From Bradyrhizobium sp. AZCC 1719 (lineage in GTDB: Bacteria > Pseudomonadota > Alphaproteobacteria > Rhizobiales > Xanthobacteraceae): a DNA stretch of 64,000 bases. The stretch spans positions 5,671,001 through 5,735,000 of the forward strand of contig NZ_JAZHRU010000001.1 of NCBI RefSeq assembly GCF_036924525.1, in the 5' to 3' direction. Position 1 is the first letter of the stretch. Each line of letters begins with the position of its first letter. The notes beneath the pieces were generated by a model. That model was given only the letters and a program-made list of their open reading frames with translations. It made no database searches and had not been told where the DNA came from. The translations under genes were made by a program, and so were the position numbers. Shown here in pieces: positions 54,997 through 63,765 of the stretch.

Positions 54997-55047
54997 CGAA
55001 AATCGCCTGAAATTTTCGACGGCCGATGGAACCGATGGGTTCCATCG
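54997..55047 (+). terminator. Two consecutive hairpins after accC
   Basis: CGAAAAT/ATTTTCG (54997-55018) is followed by a perfect 10-bp stem CGATGGAACC/GGTTCCATCG (55024-55047). No T run follows. Together they may end or attenuate accC transcription before the kinase gene. Confidence 0.45.
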
Positions 55048-55112
55048 CACGTTGGGATGTGCAGGGGGTTGCCGGGGGCGCGTGTTCCGCTTGTCCATGA
55101 CGCGAGATCACC

Positions 55113-56645
55113 GTGATCGCTGATGTCCAGCGCAAGCGCGCCGTGGGCCACATCCTGCTGCTTGCGGCGGGGCTATTGGTGTTGACCGCCATCAGCGCGG
55201 GTTCGGTCCATCTGGTGAACAAGGCGCGCGAGGACGCGCGCGCGGTGCAGCGCACCGTCGAGGTCGAGAACCAGATATCGCTCGTCCAACTGCAATTGCG
55301 GCGTGCTGAAAGCGCGCAGCGCGGCTACCTCGCGACATTGCGCCCCGACTTTCGGACCGACTTTGAGCAAGCCATGTCAGAACTGGCGCCGGCGCTAACG
55401 CGGTTGGGCCGGCTTGTCAGCGACAATCCGGTTCAACGGGGGCTCATCAACGAGATGATGCCGCTCTACGACCAGCGCATCGAGGAATTCCGCACGACGA
55501 TGGAGCTGGCCCGGTCCCAGCGCCTGAACGATGCCTCCAAGATCGTGCGCGAGGGCATCGGGCGCGACACCATGAAACACATTGACGATCTCGCCGTGCG
55601 GATGCGAACCGAGGAGGACCGTCTGTTTGTCGAGCGCACGACCAACGCCGATCGCAGCCAGACCCTGGCGGCCTCGATCACCGGCATCGGCTCGGGTTTG
55701 GTGGTCGTGCTGGCCGGCATCGCGATCTTCCTGGTCCGCCGTTCGTCGCGCGCACGCGACCAGGCCGACGCGAGGCTGCGCGACAGCCACCTCAACCTCG
55801 AGGCCACCATCGACGAGCGCACCGCCGACCTGCGCGAAGCCAATGACGAGATCCAGCGCTTCGCATACATCGTCAGTCACGATCTGCGCTCGCCGCTGGT
55901 GAACATCATGGGCTTCACGAGCGAGCTGGAGGAATTGCGCAGCGACATCTTCAAGCGGATCGCAGCGCTTTCCCGCGGGCAATCCGAAGCGACGCCCGCC
56001 CCGGAAAATGTCACCGATACCGCCGAGCCCGTACTCGAAGGTCCCGACCAGAAGCTCTCGGAGGATTTCTCCGAGGCGCTCAGTTTCATCAAATCGTCGA
56101 TCGGCAAGATGGACCGGCTGATATCGGCGATCCTCAATCTCACCCGCGAGGGGCGGCGCGAGTTCGAGCCGGTCTGGATCGATACCAAAGAGCTGATCGA
56201 GGGCATTGTGGCGACCGTGGCGCACCAGGCCGCGGAAGCTCAGGCCGAGATCCGGATCGACGCATTGCCGAATATCGTCAGCGATCGCCTTGCGCTGGAG
56301 CAGATATTCTCCAATCTGATCGATAATGCGCTCAAATATCTCAAGTCCGGCGTGCCCGGCGAAATCACGGTTCGCGGCCGCACCAAGCTCGGCTTTGCGG
56401 TTTTCGAGATGTCAGACAATGGACGCGGCATCGATCCCAAGGACCATCAGCGCATTTTCGATTTGTTCCGCCGCGCGGGAACCCAGGACAAGCCGGGACA
56501 AGGCATCGGGCTTGCCCATGTCCGCGCATTGGTGCGCCGCTTGGGAGGAACCATGTCGGTCGCATCGGAACTTCACCAGGGCAGCACGTTCACGATCACA
56601 TTGCCCATTAATTGGCCAGCAGGTAACCGGAACATACGGACATGA
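55113..56645 (+). CDS. Membrane sensor histidine kinase with CHASE3 domain
   Basis: This is a 510-residue kinase. Two membrane spans (about 12-34 and 189-208) flank an extracytoplasmic helical CHASE3 domain, followed by a coiled coil (218-250), HisKA with phosphorylated His256 (FAYIVSHDLRSPL) and HATPase (NLIDNALKY, DNGRGID, GQGIGLAHV). An Ala/Glu/Ser-rich insert (about 275-320) lies within the dimerisation part, as in phytochrome-like kinases. GTG start. Its stop overlaps the start of the receiver gene (ATGA), so the pair is coupled. The signal is unknown. Confidence 0.93.
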   Translation: MIADVQRKRAVGHILLLAAGLLVLTAISAGSVHLVNKAREDARAVQRTVEVENQISLVQLQLRRAESAQRGYLATLRPDFRTDFEQAMSELAPALTRLGRLVSDNPVQRGLINEMMPLYDQRIEEFRTTMELARSQRLNDASKIVREGIGRDTMKHIDDLAVRMRTEEDRLFVERTTNADRSQTLAASITGIGSGLVVVLAGIAIFLVRRSSRARDQADARLRDSHLNLEATIDERTADLREANDEIQRFAYIVSHDLRSPLVNIMGFTSELEELRSDIFKRIAALSRGQSEATPAPENVTDTAEPVLEGPDQKLSEDFSEALSFIKSSIGKMDRLISAILNLTREGRREFEPVWIDTKELIEGIVATVAHQAAEAQAEIRIDALPNIVSDRLALEQIFSNLIDNALKYLKSGVPGEITVRGRTKLGFAVFEMSDNGRGIDPKDHQRIFDLFRRAGTQDKPGQGIGLAHVRALVRRLGGTMSVASELHQGSTFTITLPINWPAGNRNIRT

Positions 56646-57082
56646 GTAATCCAGTCACCATCATCATGATCGAGGACGACGAGGGCCATGCTCGCCTGAT
56701 CGAACGGAATATACGCCGGTCCGGCGTGAATAATGAGATAATACCGTTCACCAGCGGTACAGAAGCGGTGAACTACCTGTTCGGCAAGGACGGGACGGGC
56801 CTCGACCACAAGGGCGGAGCGCTCCTGATCCTGCTCGATCTCAACTTGCCCGATACGTCCGGTATCGACATTCTGAAGCGGGTGAAGGAAAACCAGTATC
56901 TCAAGACCACGCCGGTCGTGGTACTGACCACGACCGACGACTCCTACGAGATCAAGCGCTGCTACGAACTCGGTTGCAACGTCTACATTACCAAGCCGGT
57001 GAACTACGAAAGCTTCGCCAACGCCATTCGCCAACTCGGTCTGTTCTTCTCCGTCATTCAGGTCCCTCCGGCCGCCATATGA
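56642..57082 (+). CDS. Single-domain response regulator (Rcp1-like)
   Basis: This is a 146-residue receiver domain only: IIMIEDDEGHARLIERNIRR at the start, phospho-acceptor Asp66 in LLDLNLPDTSGI, TTTDD for the conserved Thr, and YITKPV with the Lys. It belongs to the Rcp1-type group that receives phosphate from phytochrome-like kinases. There is no output domain, so it must act by protein contact or as a phosphate shuttle. It overlaps both flanking genes by four bases. Confidence 0.94.
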   Translation: MSNPVTIIMIEDDEGHARLIERNIRRSGVNNEIIPFTSGTEAVNYLFGKDGTGLDHKGGALLILLDLNLPDTSGIDILKRVKENQYLKTTPVVVLTTTDDSYEIKRCYELGCNVYITKPVNYESFANAIRQLGLFFSVIQVPPAAI

Positions 57083-58173
57083 AACCCGCGACGCCGACGC
57101 TGCTCTATATCGACGACGACGCCGGCCTCGCCCGGCTGGTCGACCGCGGCTTGACGCGGGCAGGTTTCAAGGTCGTGCACGCGGCGGGCGGCGAAGAAGG
57201 GCTGGCGCGGCTGGCGCAAGGCGGTATCGACGTGATTGCGCTCGACCAGTACATGCCGGGTCTCGACGGCCTCGAAACGCTCGAACGCATCATGGCGATA
57301 CCGGACGCCCCGCCGGTGGTGTTCGTCACGGCTGCGCAGGATTCGGCGATCGCTGTCACGGCGCTGAAGGCCGGCGCCGCCGACTATCTCGTCAAGGATA
57401 CGCGGGGCGATTTCATTCCGCTGCTTCAGGTCGCGATCTCCGGCGCGCTCAGGCAGGCCGAGCTTCAACGGGCCCGCGACGAGGCCGAAGCCGAGGTTCA
57501 CGCCTCGCGCGACCGCTATGCGGCGCTCGCCGCCGAACGTGAAGTGCTGCTGCGCGAAGTCAACCACCGCGTCGGCAACTCCCTGCAGATCATCGCCTCG
57601 CTGCTGCACTTGCAGGCCAATTCGGCGACCCAGGAGGACGTCAAGGCGGCGCTGACCAATGCGATGGGCCGCGTCGCAGCGGTCGCCCAGGTCCACCGCC
57701 GTCTCTACACCTCGCACGATCTCAAGAGCGTGCTCTTGAACCAGTATCTCGAAGCTCTGCTGGAAGATCTCCGCCGTTCGGCCGAAGGCAACAAGATGTC
57801 GCGGCTGACGCTCAAGGCCGAACCGATCGAGATCGACCCGGACCGCGCGGTGGCGATCGGCATCATCGTCAACGAACTGGTAATGAACGCCGTCAAATAC
57901 GCCTATCCCGACGGCGCCGGTCCCATTCACGTCGAGCTCAAGCCCGAGGGCGAAGACCTCGTGGTCTCGATCGCGGACGACGGCGTCGGCCTCAACGCCA
58001 AGTCAGACCCGCGCTCCACTGGCATGGGGCAACGCATCGTGAGCGCCATGGCGTCCAAGCTGGATGCCAGTGCCGAGCGCGATCCCAACCACCACGGCAC
58101 CAGGATCGTACTGCGTTTCCGCCGCACCGCGCCGGCGGCGCCGCCGAAGTCGACCAACGCTGCGGCGGGCTAA
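57079..58173 (+). CDS. Receiver-histidine kinase hybrid (REC + HisKA_2/HWE-type)
   Basis: This 364-residue protein starts with a receiver domain (Asp56 in ALDQYMPGLDG, Lys in VKDTRGD), then a coiled coil (about 125-155) and a HisKA_2-type kinase: His163 in LREVNHRVGNSLQIIASLLHLQ, HATPase NELVMNAVKYAYPDG, DDGVGLN and GMGQRIVSA. There is no membrane segment. Kinases of this type often respond to a phosphorylated partner through the N-terminal receiver, so it probably forms the next step after the two coupled genes. ATG 57079 overlaps the previous stop. Confidence 0.93.
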   Translation: MKPATPTLLYIDDDAGLARLVDRGLTRAGFKVVHAAGGEEGLARLAQGGIDVIALDQYMPGLDGLETLERIMAIPDAPPVVFVTAAQDSAIAVTALKAGAADYLVKDTRGDFIPLLQVAISGALRQAELQRARDEAEAEVHASRDRYAALAAEREVLLREVNHRVGNSLQIIASLLHLQANSATQEDVKAALTNAMGRVAAVAQVHRRLYTSHDLKSVLLNQYLEALLEDLRRSAEGNKMSRLTLKAEPIEIDPDRAVAIGIIVNELVMNAVKYAYPDGAGPIHVELKPEGEDLVVSIADDGVGLNAKSDPRSTGMGQRIVSAMASKLDASAERDPNHHGTRIVLRFRRTAPAAPPKSTNAAAG

Positions 58174-58174
58174 G

Positions 58175-58963
58175 CTAACCCTTCGCCGCCGCCGCTTCGA
58201 TCGCGCGCGCAGCCGAGACAAGAACGTCCGCCACCTCGATCGCGCGGCGTGGGCCCAATCTGTTGCGCATGGCGGAGAGCGTAATCGCAGCGGCGGGCTG
58301 ACCATCAGGAGTCCGGATCCAGGCCGAAAGCGACTTCGTTCCCTGCACCAGGCCGACATCACGCAGATTGTAGCCTCGGCGCCGCGCGAGCTGGATCTGT
58401 CCGAGCACGGTGGCCGTATCGGTCCGGTAAGCAGCAAACCGCGTTTCGTTGGCGAGCACGATCTTGCGCGCCTCGGCTGTCGGCATGGCGGCCAGGATCG
58501 CCACGCCAGCGCTGCTGACGCCCAGGGGACGCCGCACGCCGACCTCGATCGACAGCACCTGGATCGGATAGCTACCGATGCGGCGCGCCACGCACAGCGT
58601 ATCGAGGCCGGTGCGTACCGTAAGAAACAAGGTATCGCCGAGTTGCGCCGACGCTGCCGCCAGATGCGGCTCGGCTGCAACCATCAGGGGCGAACGCGAT
58701 GGACGCGCCAGCGCCAGTTCGGGTACCTGGCGGCCGACGACATAATTTCCCGTCCGCTCGCTGCGTTCGACAATCCCCTCCTCGATCAGCACATGCACGA
58801 TGCGATGCACCGTCGGGCGGGCAAGCGACGTCGCCTGCACGACTTCAGCCAGCGGTACGCCTCGTTCCCCACCAACCGCGAGCGTCCGCAGCACGGCCAA
58901 CGCGCGGCGGATCGCCTGCCCACCCTGCCGCGGCCCTCGTGTCTTTAACCGACCATTCGTCAT
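58175..58963 (-). CDS. IclR-family transcriptional regulator
   Basis: This is a 262-residue regulator. An N-terminal winged HTH (AIRRALAVLRTLAVGG, LAEVVQATSLARPTVHRIVHVL) precedes an IclR effector domain (about 95-250, GVRRPLGVSSAGVAILAAMP, RRGYNLRDVG, ALSAMRNRLG-like end). IclR proteins control catabolic operons and bind pathway metabolites. It is divergent from the Bug-reductase-FAH-HpaH operon, and a perfect palindrome lies 13 bases upstream of its start. ATG 58963 is chosen over an earlier frame that would run across that operator. It ends one base from the convergent kinase gene. Confidence 0.92.
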   Translation of the reverse strand: MTNGRLKTRGPRQGGQAIRRALAVLRTLAVGGERGVPLAEVVQATSLARPTVHRIVHVLIEEGIVERSERTGNYVVGRQVPELALARPSRSPLMVAAEPHLAAASAQLGDTLFLTVRTGLDTLCVARRIGSYPIQVLSIEVGVRRPLGVSSAGVAILAAMPTAEARKIVLANETRFAAYRTDTATVLGQIQLARRRGYNLRDVGLVQGTKSLSAWIRTPDGQPAAAITLSAMRNRLGPRRAIEVADVLVSAARAIEAAAAKG

Positions 58964-58976
58964 ACGCCCTGTCCAC

Positions 58977-59011
58977 TGTCCACAATGTGGACAAAAACAC
59001 CACAATTTGGT
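58977..59011. promoter_or_regulatory. Paired IclR operators
   Basis: TGTCCACAATGTGGACA (58977-58993) is a perfect 8+1+8 palindrome. A second site, ACCACAATTTGGT (58999-59011), shares the core CCACAATNTGG. The centres are 20 bp apart. Both sit in the divergent region between the IclR gene and the catabolic operon, close to the IclR start, so autoregulation plus control of the operon is expected. Confidence 0.75.
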
Positions 59012-59131
59012 CGACAGCGGAAGGGCTGCGCGCAAGATCGCCGCGCGGAACAATAGATGCGCATGCCGCTTGGACGGGGCTCGCGCAAACAAGAACGTAG
59101 CGGCAGATCTGCCGCTTTTCGGGAGAATGCG

Positions 59132-60109
59132 ATGAAATTTTTCGCGATCGCAGGCGTCGCTCTGTCGACACTATTCACGGCAGCGTTGAACACACCGGCA
59201 GACGCCCAGCAATGGCCGGCGCGTCAGGTTAAGCTGATCGTCCCTTACCCGGCAGGCGGCAATGTCGATAGCGCGGCGCGCGTCATCGCCGACAAACTTC
59301 AGGCGAAGCTCGGCCAGCCGTTCATTGTGGAAAACAAGGCTGGCGCCGGCGGACTGATCGCCGGCGAGGCGTTCGCGAAAATGCCGCCCGACGGCTATGC
59401 CTTGTTCGTCGGCGCCAATGGTCCCGTGCTGTTCGCACCCGAGATCGCCAAGCGCGAGGCCTACAACTGGAAGCGGGACTTCGTTCCCATCACTTCGATC
59501 ACGATGACGCCCCTGGTGCTCGAAGTGCATCCGTCGGTGCAGGCCAAGGACCTGAAGGAATTCATCGAGCTCGCGCGCCGCGATCCGGGCAAGCTGACGA
59601 TGGCCTCGCCCGGCCAGGGCACCACCAACCATCTGCTCAGCGAGCTCATGCAGTCGACGTTGGGCCTGCAATGGCTGACGGTGCACTACCGCGGCAACGC
59701 GCCCGCTCTCAACGACCTGATCGGCGGACAGGTGCAGTTTGCCCTCGACCAGATCTCGGTCGGGTTGCCTTCGATCAAGAGCGGCATGCTGCGCGCGCTC
59801 GCCGTCACCGGCAGCCGCCGCGCCTCCTGGCTGCCGGATGTCCCGACCTTCACCGAACTCGGCCACAAGGAATTTGACGGCCAGACCTTTACAGGCCTGT
59901 TCGCGCCCGCACGCACGCCGCCCGAGATCGTGACCAAGCTCCACGATGCCCTCGCGGAGATCCTGAAAGATCCCGCCATCGTCGAGAAGTTCAACGCGCT
60001 CGGCGCCGAGGCCGTATCGATGACGCCGGCGGAGTTCACGAGCTACCTCGAGCGCGAGGACGCCAAGTGGATTCCCGTCGTCCGCAAGGCGAACATCAAG
60101 GCTGATTGA
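59132..60109 (+). CDS. Tripartite tricarboxylate transporter substrate-binding protein (Bug family)
   Basis: This is a 325-residue periplasmic binding protein. A signal peptide (residues 1-24, ending PADAQ) is followed by the Bug-family start WPARQVKLIVPYPAGGNVDSAARVIADKL, the VENKAGAGGLIAGEAFA ligand loop and LPDVPTFTELG. These proteins bind carboxylates or aromatic acids for uptake by TctA/TctB, which are not in the window. ATG 59132 has GGGAG upstream. It is the first gene of the putative catabolic operon. Confidence 0.93.
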   Translation: MKFFAIAGVALSTLFTAALNTPADAQQWPARQVKLIVPYPAGGNVDSAARVIADKLQAKLGQPFIVENKAGAGGLIAGEAFAKMPPDGYALFVGANGPVLFAPEIAKREAYNWKRDFVPITSITMTPLVLEVHPSVQAKDLKEFIELARRDPGKLTMASPGQGTTNHLLSELMQSTLGLQWLTVHYRGNAPALNDLIGGQVQFALDQISVGLPSIKSGMLRALAVTGSRRASWLPDVPTFTELGHKEFDGQTFTGLFAPARTPPEIVTKLHDALAEILKDPAIVEKFNALGAEAVSMTPAEFTSYLEREDAKWIPVVRKANIKAD

Positions 60110-60120
60110 AGCACATCCCG

Positions 60121-60738
60121 ATGCGGATCGATCCTGCATATCTCGACGCTGAAACGGCCTACCGGCTGATCACCGGCGTCGTGGTGCCCCGCCCGATCGC
60201 CTGGGTGACCAGCCTGTCGGGCGGCGGGGTGCTCAACCTCGCCCCATTCTCCGCCTTTACGTTCGTCTCCCCGAAGCCACCGATGCTGGCCATCAGCGTC
60301 GGCCGCAAGGGTGGAATCTACAAGGATACCGCGCAGAACATCCTCAACAACGAGGAATATGTCGTTCACATCGCGGACTCCAGCCTGATGACGGCAGTGC
60401 ACGAGAGCTCCACCGAACATCCGCCCGATGTCAGCGAGGTCGAGGAATTGCGGCTTTCGACGCTGCCGGGAGAGCGCATCAAGGTGCCTCGTCTCGCGGC
60501 CGCGCCGATTGCGATGGAATGCCGCTTCCGGCAGTGCCTCGAATTCGGCGAGACCCGCAGCCGGCTCATCGTCGGCGAAGTACTGGTCTTCCACATCAGG
60601 GATGGCCTTTTGAACAACGGCAAGATCGAAACCGAGGCGCTCGACCCGATCGCCCGCATCGCCGGCCCGCGTTACGCCAAGCTCGGCGAGATCGTCACCT
60701 TAAAACCTGTATTCCAGACGTCGAAAACTGAATCCTGA
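60121..60738 (+). CDS. Flavin reductase-like FMN-binding protein (DIM6/NTAB family)
   Basis: This is a 205-residue split-barrel flavin-binding protein: VVPRPIAWVTSLSGGGVLNLAPFSAFTFVSPKPPMLAISVG is the family signature in overlapping blocks. Such proteins reduce free FMN/FAD with NAD(P)H to feed a two-component monooxygenase, or act as flavin-dependent enzymes themselves. No monooxygenase is in the window. ATG 60121 is given, and a TTG at 60106 overlapping the previous stop is possible. The gene follows the Bug gene by 11 bases. Confidence 0.88.
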   Translation: MRIDPAYLDAETAYRLITGVVVPRPIAWVTSLSGGGVLNLAPFSAFTFVSPKPPMLAISVGRKGGIYKDTAQNILNNEEYVVHIADSSLMTAVHESSTEHPPDVSEVEELRLSTLPGERIKVPRLAAAPIAMECRFRQCLEFGETRSRLIVGEVLVFHIRDGLLNNGKIETEALDPIARIAGPRYAKLGEIVTLKPVFQTSKTES

Positions 60739-60784
60739 AGCGTGCCTCGCCATCGCGCGCCGCGCTGATCCGGAGACCGATCGC

Positions 60785-61639
60785 ATGCATCTTCTGAGCT
60801 ATCTTGCAAACGGCAAGCAGCGCTTCGGCGCGAGCATCCCGGGCGGGGTGGTCGACCTGACCGAACGAACGAAGTTCGCCGACCTGCGGGCGCTGATCGC
60901 CGGAGGCGGGCTGGACATCGCGCGACAGGCGATTGCCGGGCAGAAGCCGGACCATACGCTCGATGATCTCGTGCTGCTGCCGCCAATTCCGGCTCCGGAA
61001 AAGCTCTGGTGCATCGGCGTGAACTACAGGGATCGCAACGCCGAGTACAAGGACAACTCGGACCTGCCGAAATATCCGAGCCTGTTCGTCCGCAATCCCT
61101 CCTCCGTCGTCGGCTCCGGCCAGCCGATCGAGAAGCCGAAGGTCTCCGAACAGCTCGACTATGAAGGCGAGCTTGTGATCGTGATCGGCAAGGAAGGCCG
61201 GCACATTCCCCGCGAGCGCGCATGGGAGCACATCTTCGGCATGACGCTGTGCAACGAGGGCAGCGTTCGCGACTGGCTGCACCACGGCAAGTTCAACGTC
61301 ACCCAGGGCAAGAATTTTGACCGCTCGGGCAGTATCGGGCCGTGGATCGTCACGTCAGACGAATGCGATCCGCGCGGCCTGCATGACATCATCACCCGTG
61401 TCAACGGCGAGGTGCGCCAGAGCGACTCGACTGAGCGGCTGATGTTCCCGTTCGATTACCTGATCGCCTACCTCTCCACCTTTGCCACCTTAAGATCCGG
61501 CGACATGATCGCGACCGGTACCCCGACCGGGGCCGGCGCCCGCTTCACGCCGCCGCGCTGGCTCAAGGTCGGCGACGTCGTCGAGGTAGAGTCCGGAAAG
61601 ATCGGTATCCTTCGCAACACCGTGGCGGCGGAGCGATAG
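60785..61639 (+). CDS. Fumarylacetoacetate hydrolase family protein
   Basis: This 284-residue FAH-superfamily protein acts on beta-ketoacids or enols (acylpyruvate hydrolysis, decarboxylation or isomerisation). Motifs are KLWCIGVNYRDR, LDYEGELVIVIGKEGRHI with the acidic metal ligands, MTLCNEGSVRDW, TQGKNFDRSGSIGPWIVT and MIATGTPTGAG. It resembles HpaG-type isomerase/decarboxylases in meta-cleavage pathways, which fits the HpaH-like gene three bases downstream. Confidence 0.92.
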   Translation: MHLLSYLANGKQRFGASIPGGVVDLTERTKFADLRALIAGGGLDIARQAIAGQKPDHTLDDLVLLPPIPAPEKLWCIGVNYRDRNAEYKDNSDLPKYPSLFVRNPSSVVGSGQPIEKPKVSEQLDYEGELVIVIGKEGRHIPRERAWEHIFGMTLCNEGSVRDWLHHGKFNVTQGKNFDRSGSIGPWIVTSDECDPRGLHDIITRVNGEVRQSDSTERLMFPFDYLIAYLSTFATLRSGDMIATGTPTGAGARFTPPRWLKVGDVVEVESGKIGILRNTVAAER

Positions 61640-61642
61640 AAG

Positions 61643-62446
61643 ATGCTCGATCAACAAACCGTCGAACGGCTGGCGCAGCGCCTCGATGACGCCGAACGCA
61701 GCAAGTCGCTGATCCCGGCATTCACGCGCGAATATCCGGATCTCACGATCGAGGACGCCTACGCCATTCAGCGCGCCTGGACCAGGTTGCAGCTCTCCCG
61801 CGGCCGCATCGTCAGGGGCCACAAGATCGGCCTGACATCGAAAGCGATGCAAAATGCCGTCGGCATTTCCGAGCCGGATTACGGCGTGCTGTTTGCGGAC
61901 ATGTTCTACCCCGACGCGTCGCCGATCCCGTTCGACCGTTTCCGTGCGCCCCGTATCGAGGTCGAGCTGGCCTTCGTGCTGAAGACGCCGTTGAAGGGCC
62001 CGGATTGCACGCTGTTCGACGTGCTCAACGCCACCGATTACGTCACCCCGGCGCTCGAAATCCTGGAAACCCGGATGCATCGCGTCGATCCCGAGACGAA
62101 GGCGCCGCGCAAGGTGATGGATACGATCTCCGACAATGCCGCGAATGCGGCACTGGTCGTCGGTGGCCGGCCCATTCGTCCGCTCGACGCCGACCTGCGC
62201 TGGATCGGCGCGCTGTTGTTTCGCAACGGCCAGATCGAGGAGACCGGCATCGCTGCCGGCGTGCTCAACCACCCCGCCAACGGCGTGGCCTGGCTTGCCG
62301 ATCGGCTGGCTGCCCAAGGCGAGTATCTCGAGGCCGGCGAAGTGGTGCTGGCGGGATCGTTTACGCGCCCGGTCGAGATCGTCAGGGGCGACACGTTTCA
62401 TGCCGATTACGGCCGGTTCGGATCGGTGTCCTGCCAGTTCGTCTGA
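61643..62446 (+). CDS. hpaH: 2-oxo-hepta-3-ene-1,7-dioate hydratase-like protein (HpaH family)
   Basis: This is a 267-residue hydratase of the MhpD/HpaH group, which adds water to the 2-oxo-alkenoate made after aromatic ring cleavage and uses a divalent metal. Motifs are [55 protein letters not shown] and [12 protein letters not shown]. It is three bases after the FAH gene and so co-translated with it. The gene symbol follows the closest known family, and the real substrate may differ. Confidence 0.88.
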   Translation: MLDQQTVERLAQRLDDAERSKSLIPAFTREYPDLTIEDAYAIQRAWTRLQLSRGRIVRGHKIGLTSKAMQNAVGISEPDYGVLFADMFYPDASPIPFDRFRAPRIEVELAFVLKTPLKGPDCTLFDVLNATDYVTPALEILETRMHRVDPETKAPRKVMDTISDNAANAALVVGGRPIRPLDADLRWIGALLFRNGQIEETGIAAGVLNHPANGVAWLADRLAAQGEYLEAGEVVLAGSFTRPVEIVRGDTFHADYGRFGSVSCQFV

Positions 62447-62475
62447 ACAAGAAGCATCCCGGAGGGAGAGCAGCG

Positions 62476-62859
62476 ATGACAAGGCGCAAGAGTATTCACA
62501 TCGGCGAATTCAAGCACGCCAATCCCATTCCGAACGCCTGCCGCATCGGCAATCTCCTGATGTCCGGCGTCATCCTCGGACGCGACCCCGCGACCGGCGC
62601 AATGCCCGCGCGCATCGAGGACCAGTGCGCCAACATGTTCGCGCATATGAAAGCAATCGTGGAAGCCGGCGGCGGCACGACAGACGACATCATCAAGATG
62701 ACGGTATGGCTGCAGGATCGAAAGCAGCGCGCGCCGGTGAATACCGAATGGCTGAAGATGTTTCCCGACGAGCACTCTCGCCCTGCCCGCCATGCGCTGC
62801 AGATGGACATGGAGAATGGCGCGCTCGTGCAATGCGATTTCACCGCCGTGATCGACTGA
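62476..62859 (+). CDS. RidA (YjgF/YER057c/UK114) family protein
   Basis: This is a 127-residue trimer-forming protein: HANPIPNACRIGNLLMSGVILGRDPATGAMP, QCANMFAHMKAIVEAGGGTTDDIIKMTVWLQD, and RPARHALQMDMENGALVQCDF. Most RidA subgroups hydrolyse reactive enamines or imines, and the archetypal active Arg should be the one in HSRPARHA. Members within catabolic operons often act on pathway-specific intermediates. GGAGG lies before the ATG. Confidence 0.92.
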   Translation: MTRRKSIHIGEFKHANPIPNACRIGNLLMSGVILGRDPATGAMPARIEDQCANMFAHMKAIVEAGGGTTDDIIKMTVWLQDRKQRAPVNTEWLKMFPDEHSRPARHALQMDMENGALVQCDFTAVID

Positions 62860-62883
62860 CCGCGATCAGACAAGGAACCCGAG

Positions 62884-63759
62884 ATGCCGACCTATCTTCC
62901 ATTCGATCCGAACCCGCGCCGCCCCTCGAAACTGCCGCCGCCGAAGAGCGTCGACAGCCAGTTTCACGTGTTGGGGCCGCTGGAAAAATATCCGGTGCGC
63001 CCGGGTGCCGCCTACCAGATGCCAACCGCGACCTGGGAGGCAGCGCTTCGCGTCCACAAGGCGCTCGGCATCGAGCGCGGCATCATCGTACAGACCACGA
63101 CCTATGGCGCCGATCATTCGGTGGTGCTCGATGGCCTCGCGGCGATGGGACCGAACTATCGCGGCTGTGCCAACGCGCTGGTGTTTGCCGAAGCCGATGA
63201 CGCCTATCTCGCCAAGCTGCACGATGCCGGTGTCCGCGGCGCCCGTTTCAGCTTCCGGCAGGAACTCGGCGCCGTGCTCTCGGACAAGGATTTTGCCCGC
63301 GCCATCGCGAAGATTCGCGAACTCGGCTGGTATGCAAAAATCCAGCCGGAAAGAGACGGCATCGTCTCCAGCGTCGCGAAGTACGAAAACCTCGACGTCC
63401 CCGTGCTGATCGATCACATGGCGCGGCCGGACCCGACGCGCGGCAAGGAAGATCCGAACTTGCAGAAGATGTTGCAGCTTCTGTCCAAGGGCAATTTCTG
63501 GGTGATGCTGTCGCTCGGCGAAAAGACCTCGAAGAAGGGCCCGCCGTGGGACGACGTCATCCCGATCGCGCGCGCCTATATCGAGGCGGCGCCCGACCGC
63601 TGCGTCTGGGCGAGCGACTGGCCCCATCCAGTGTCTGTGGTGCAGCCGCCCAATGATGCCGACCTGCTCGAACTTCTCTACCGCTATGTGGCCGATGAAG
63701 CGGAACTGAAGAGGATCCTGGTCAGCAACCCGGCCAAACTATTCGGCTACGAGGATTAG
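62884..63759 (+). CDS. Amidohydrolase, 2-pyrone-4,6-dicarboxylate hydrolase-like (LigI-like)
   Basis: This is a 291-residue TIM-barrel amidohydrolase. The first motif reads DSQFHV (residues 24-29) where most relatives have HxH, so the first His is Gln26 here. Later motifs are IDHMARPD and WASDWPHPV with the conserved Asp, then LVSNPAKLFGYED. LigI opens the pyrone ring of PDC without metal, and a lactone hydrolase role would suit the operon. The substrate is not established. It is the last gene of the operon on this strand. Confidence 0.88.
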   Translation: MPTYLPFDPNPRRPSKLPPPKSVDSQFHVLGPLEKYPVRPGAAYQMPTATWEAALRVHKALGIERGIIVQTTTYGADHSVVLDGLAAMGPNYRGCANALVFAEADDAYLAKLHDAGVRGARFSFRQELGAVLSDKDFARAIAKIRELGWYAKIQPERDGIVSSVAKYENLDVPVLIDHMARPDPTRGKEDPNLQKMLQLLSKGNFWVMLSLGEKTSKKGPPWDDVIPIARAYIEAAPDRCVWASDWPHPVSVVQPPNDADLLELLYRYVADEAELKRILVSNPAKLFGYED

Positions 63760-63765
63760 CTGAGC

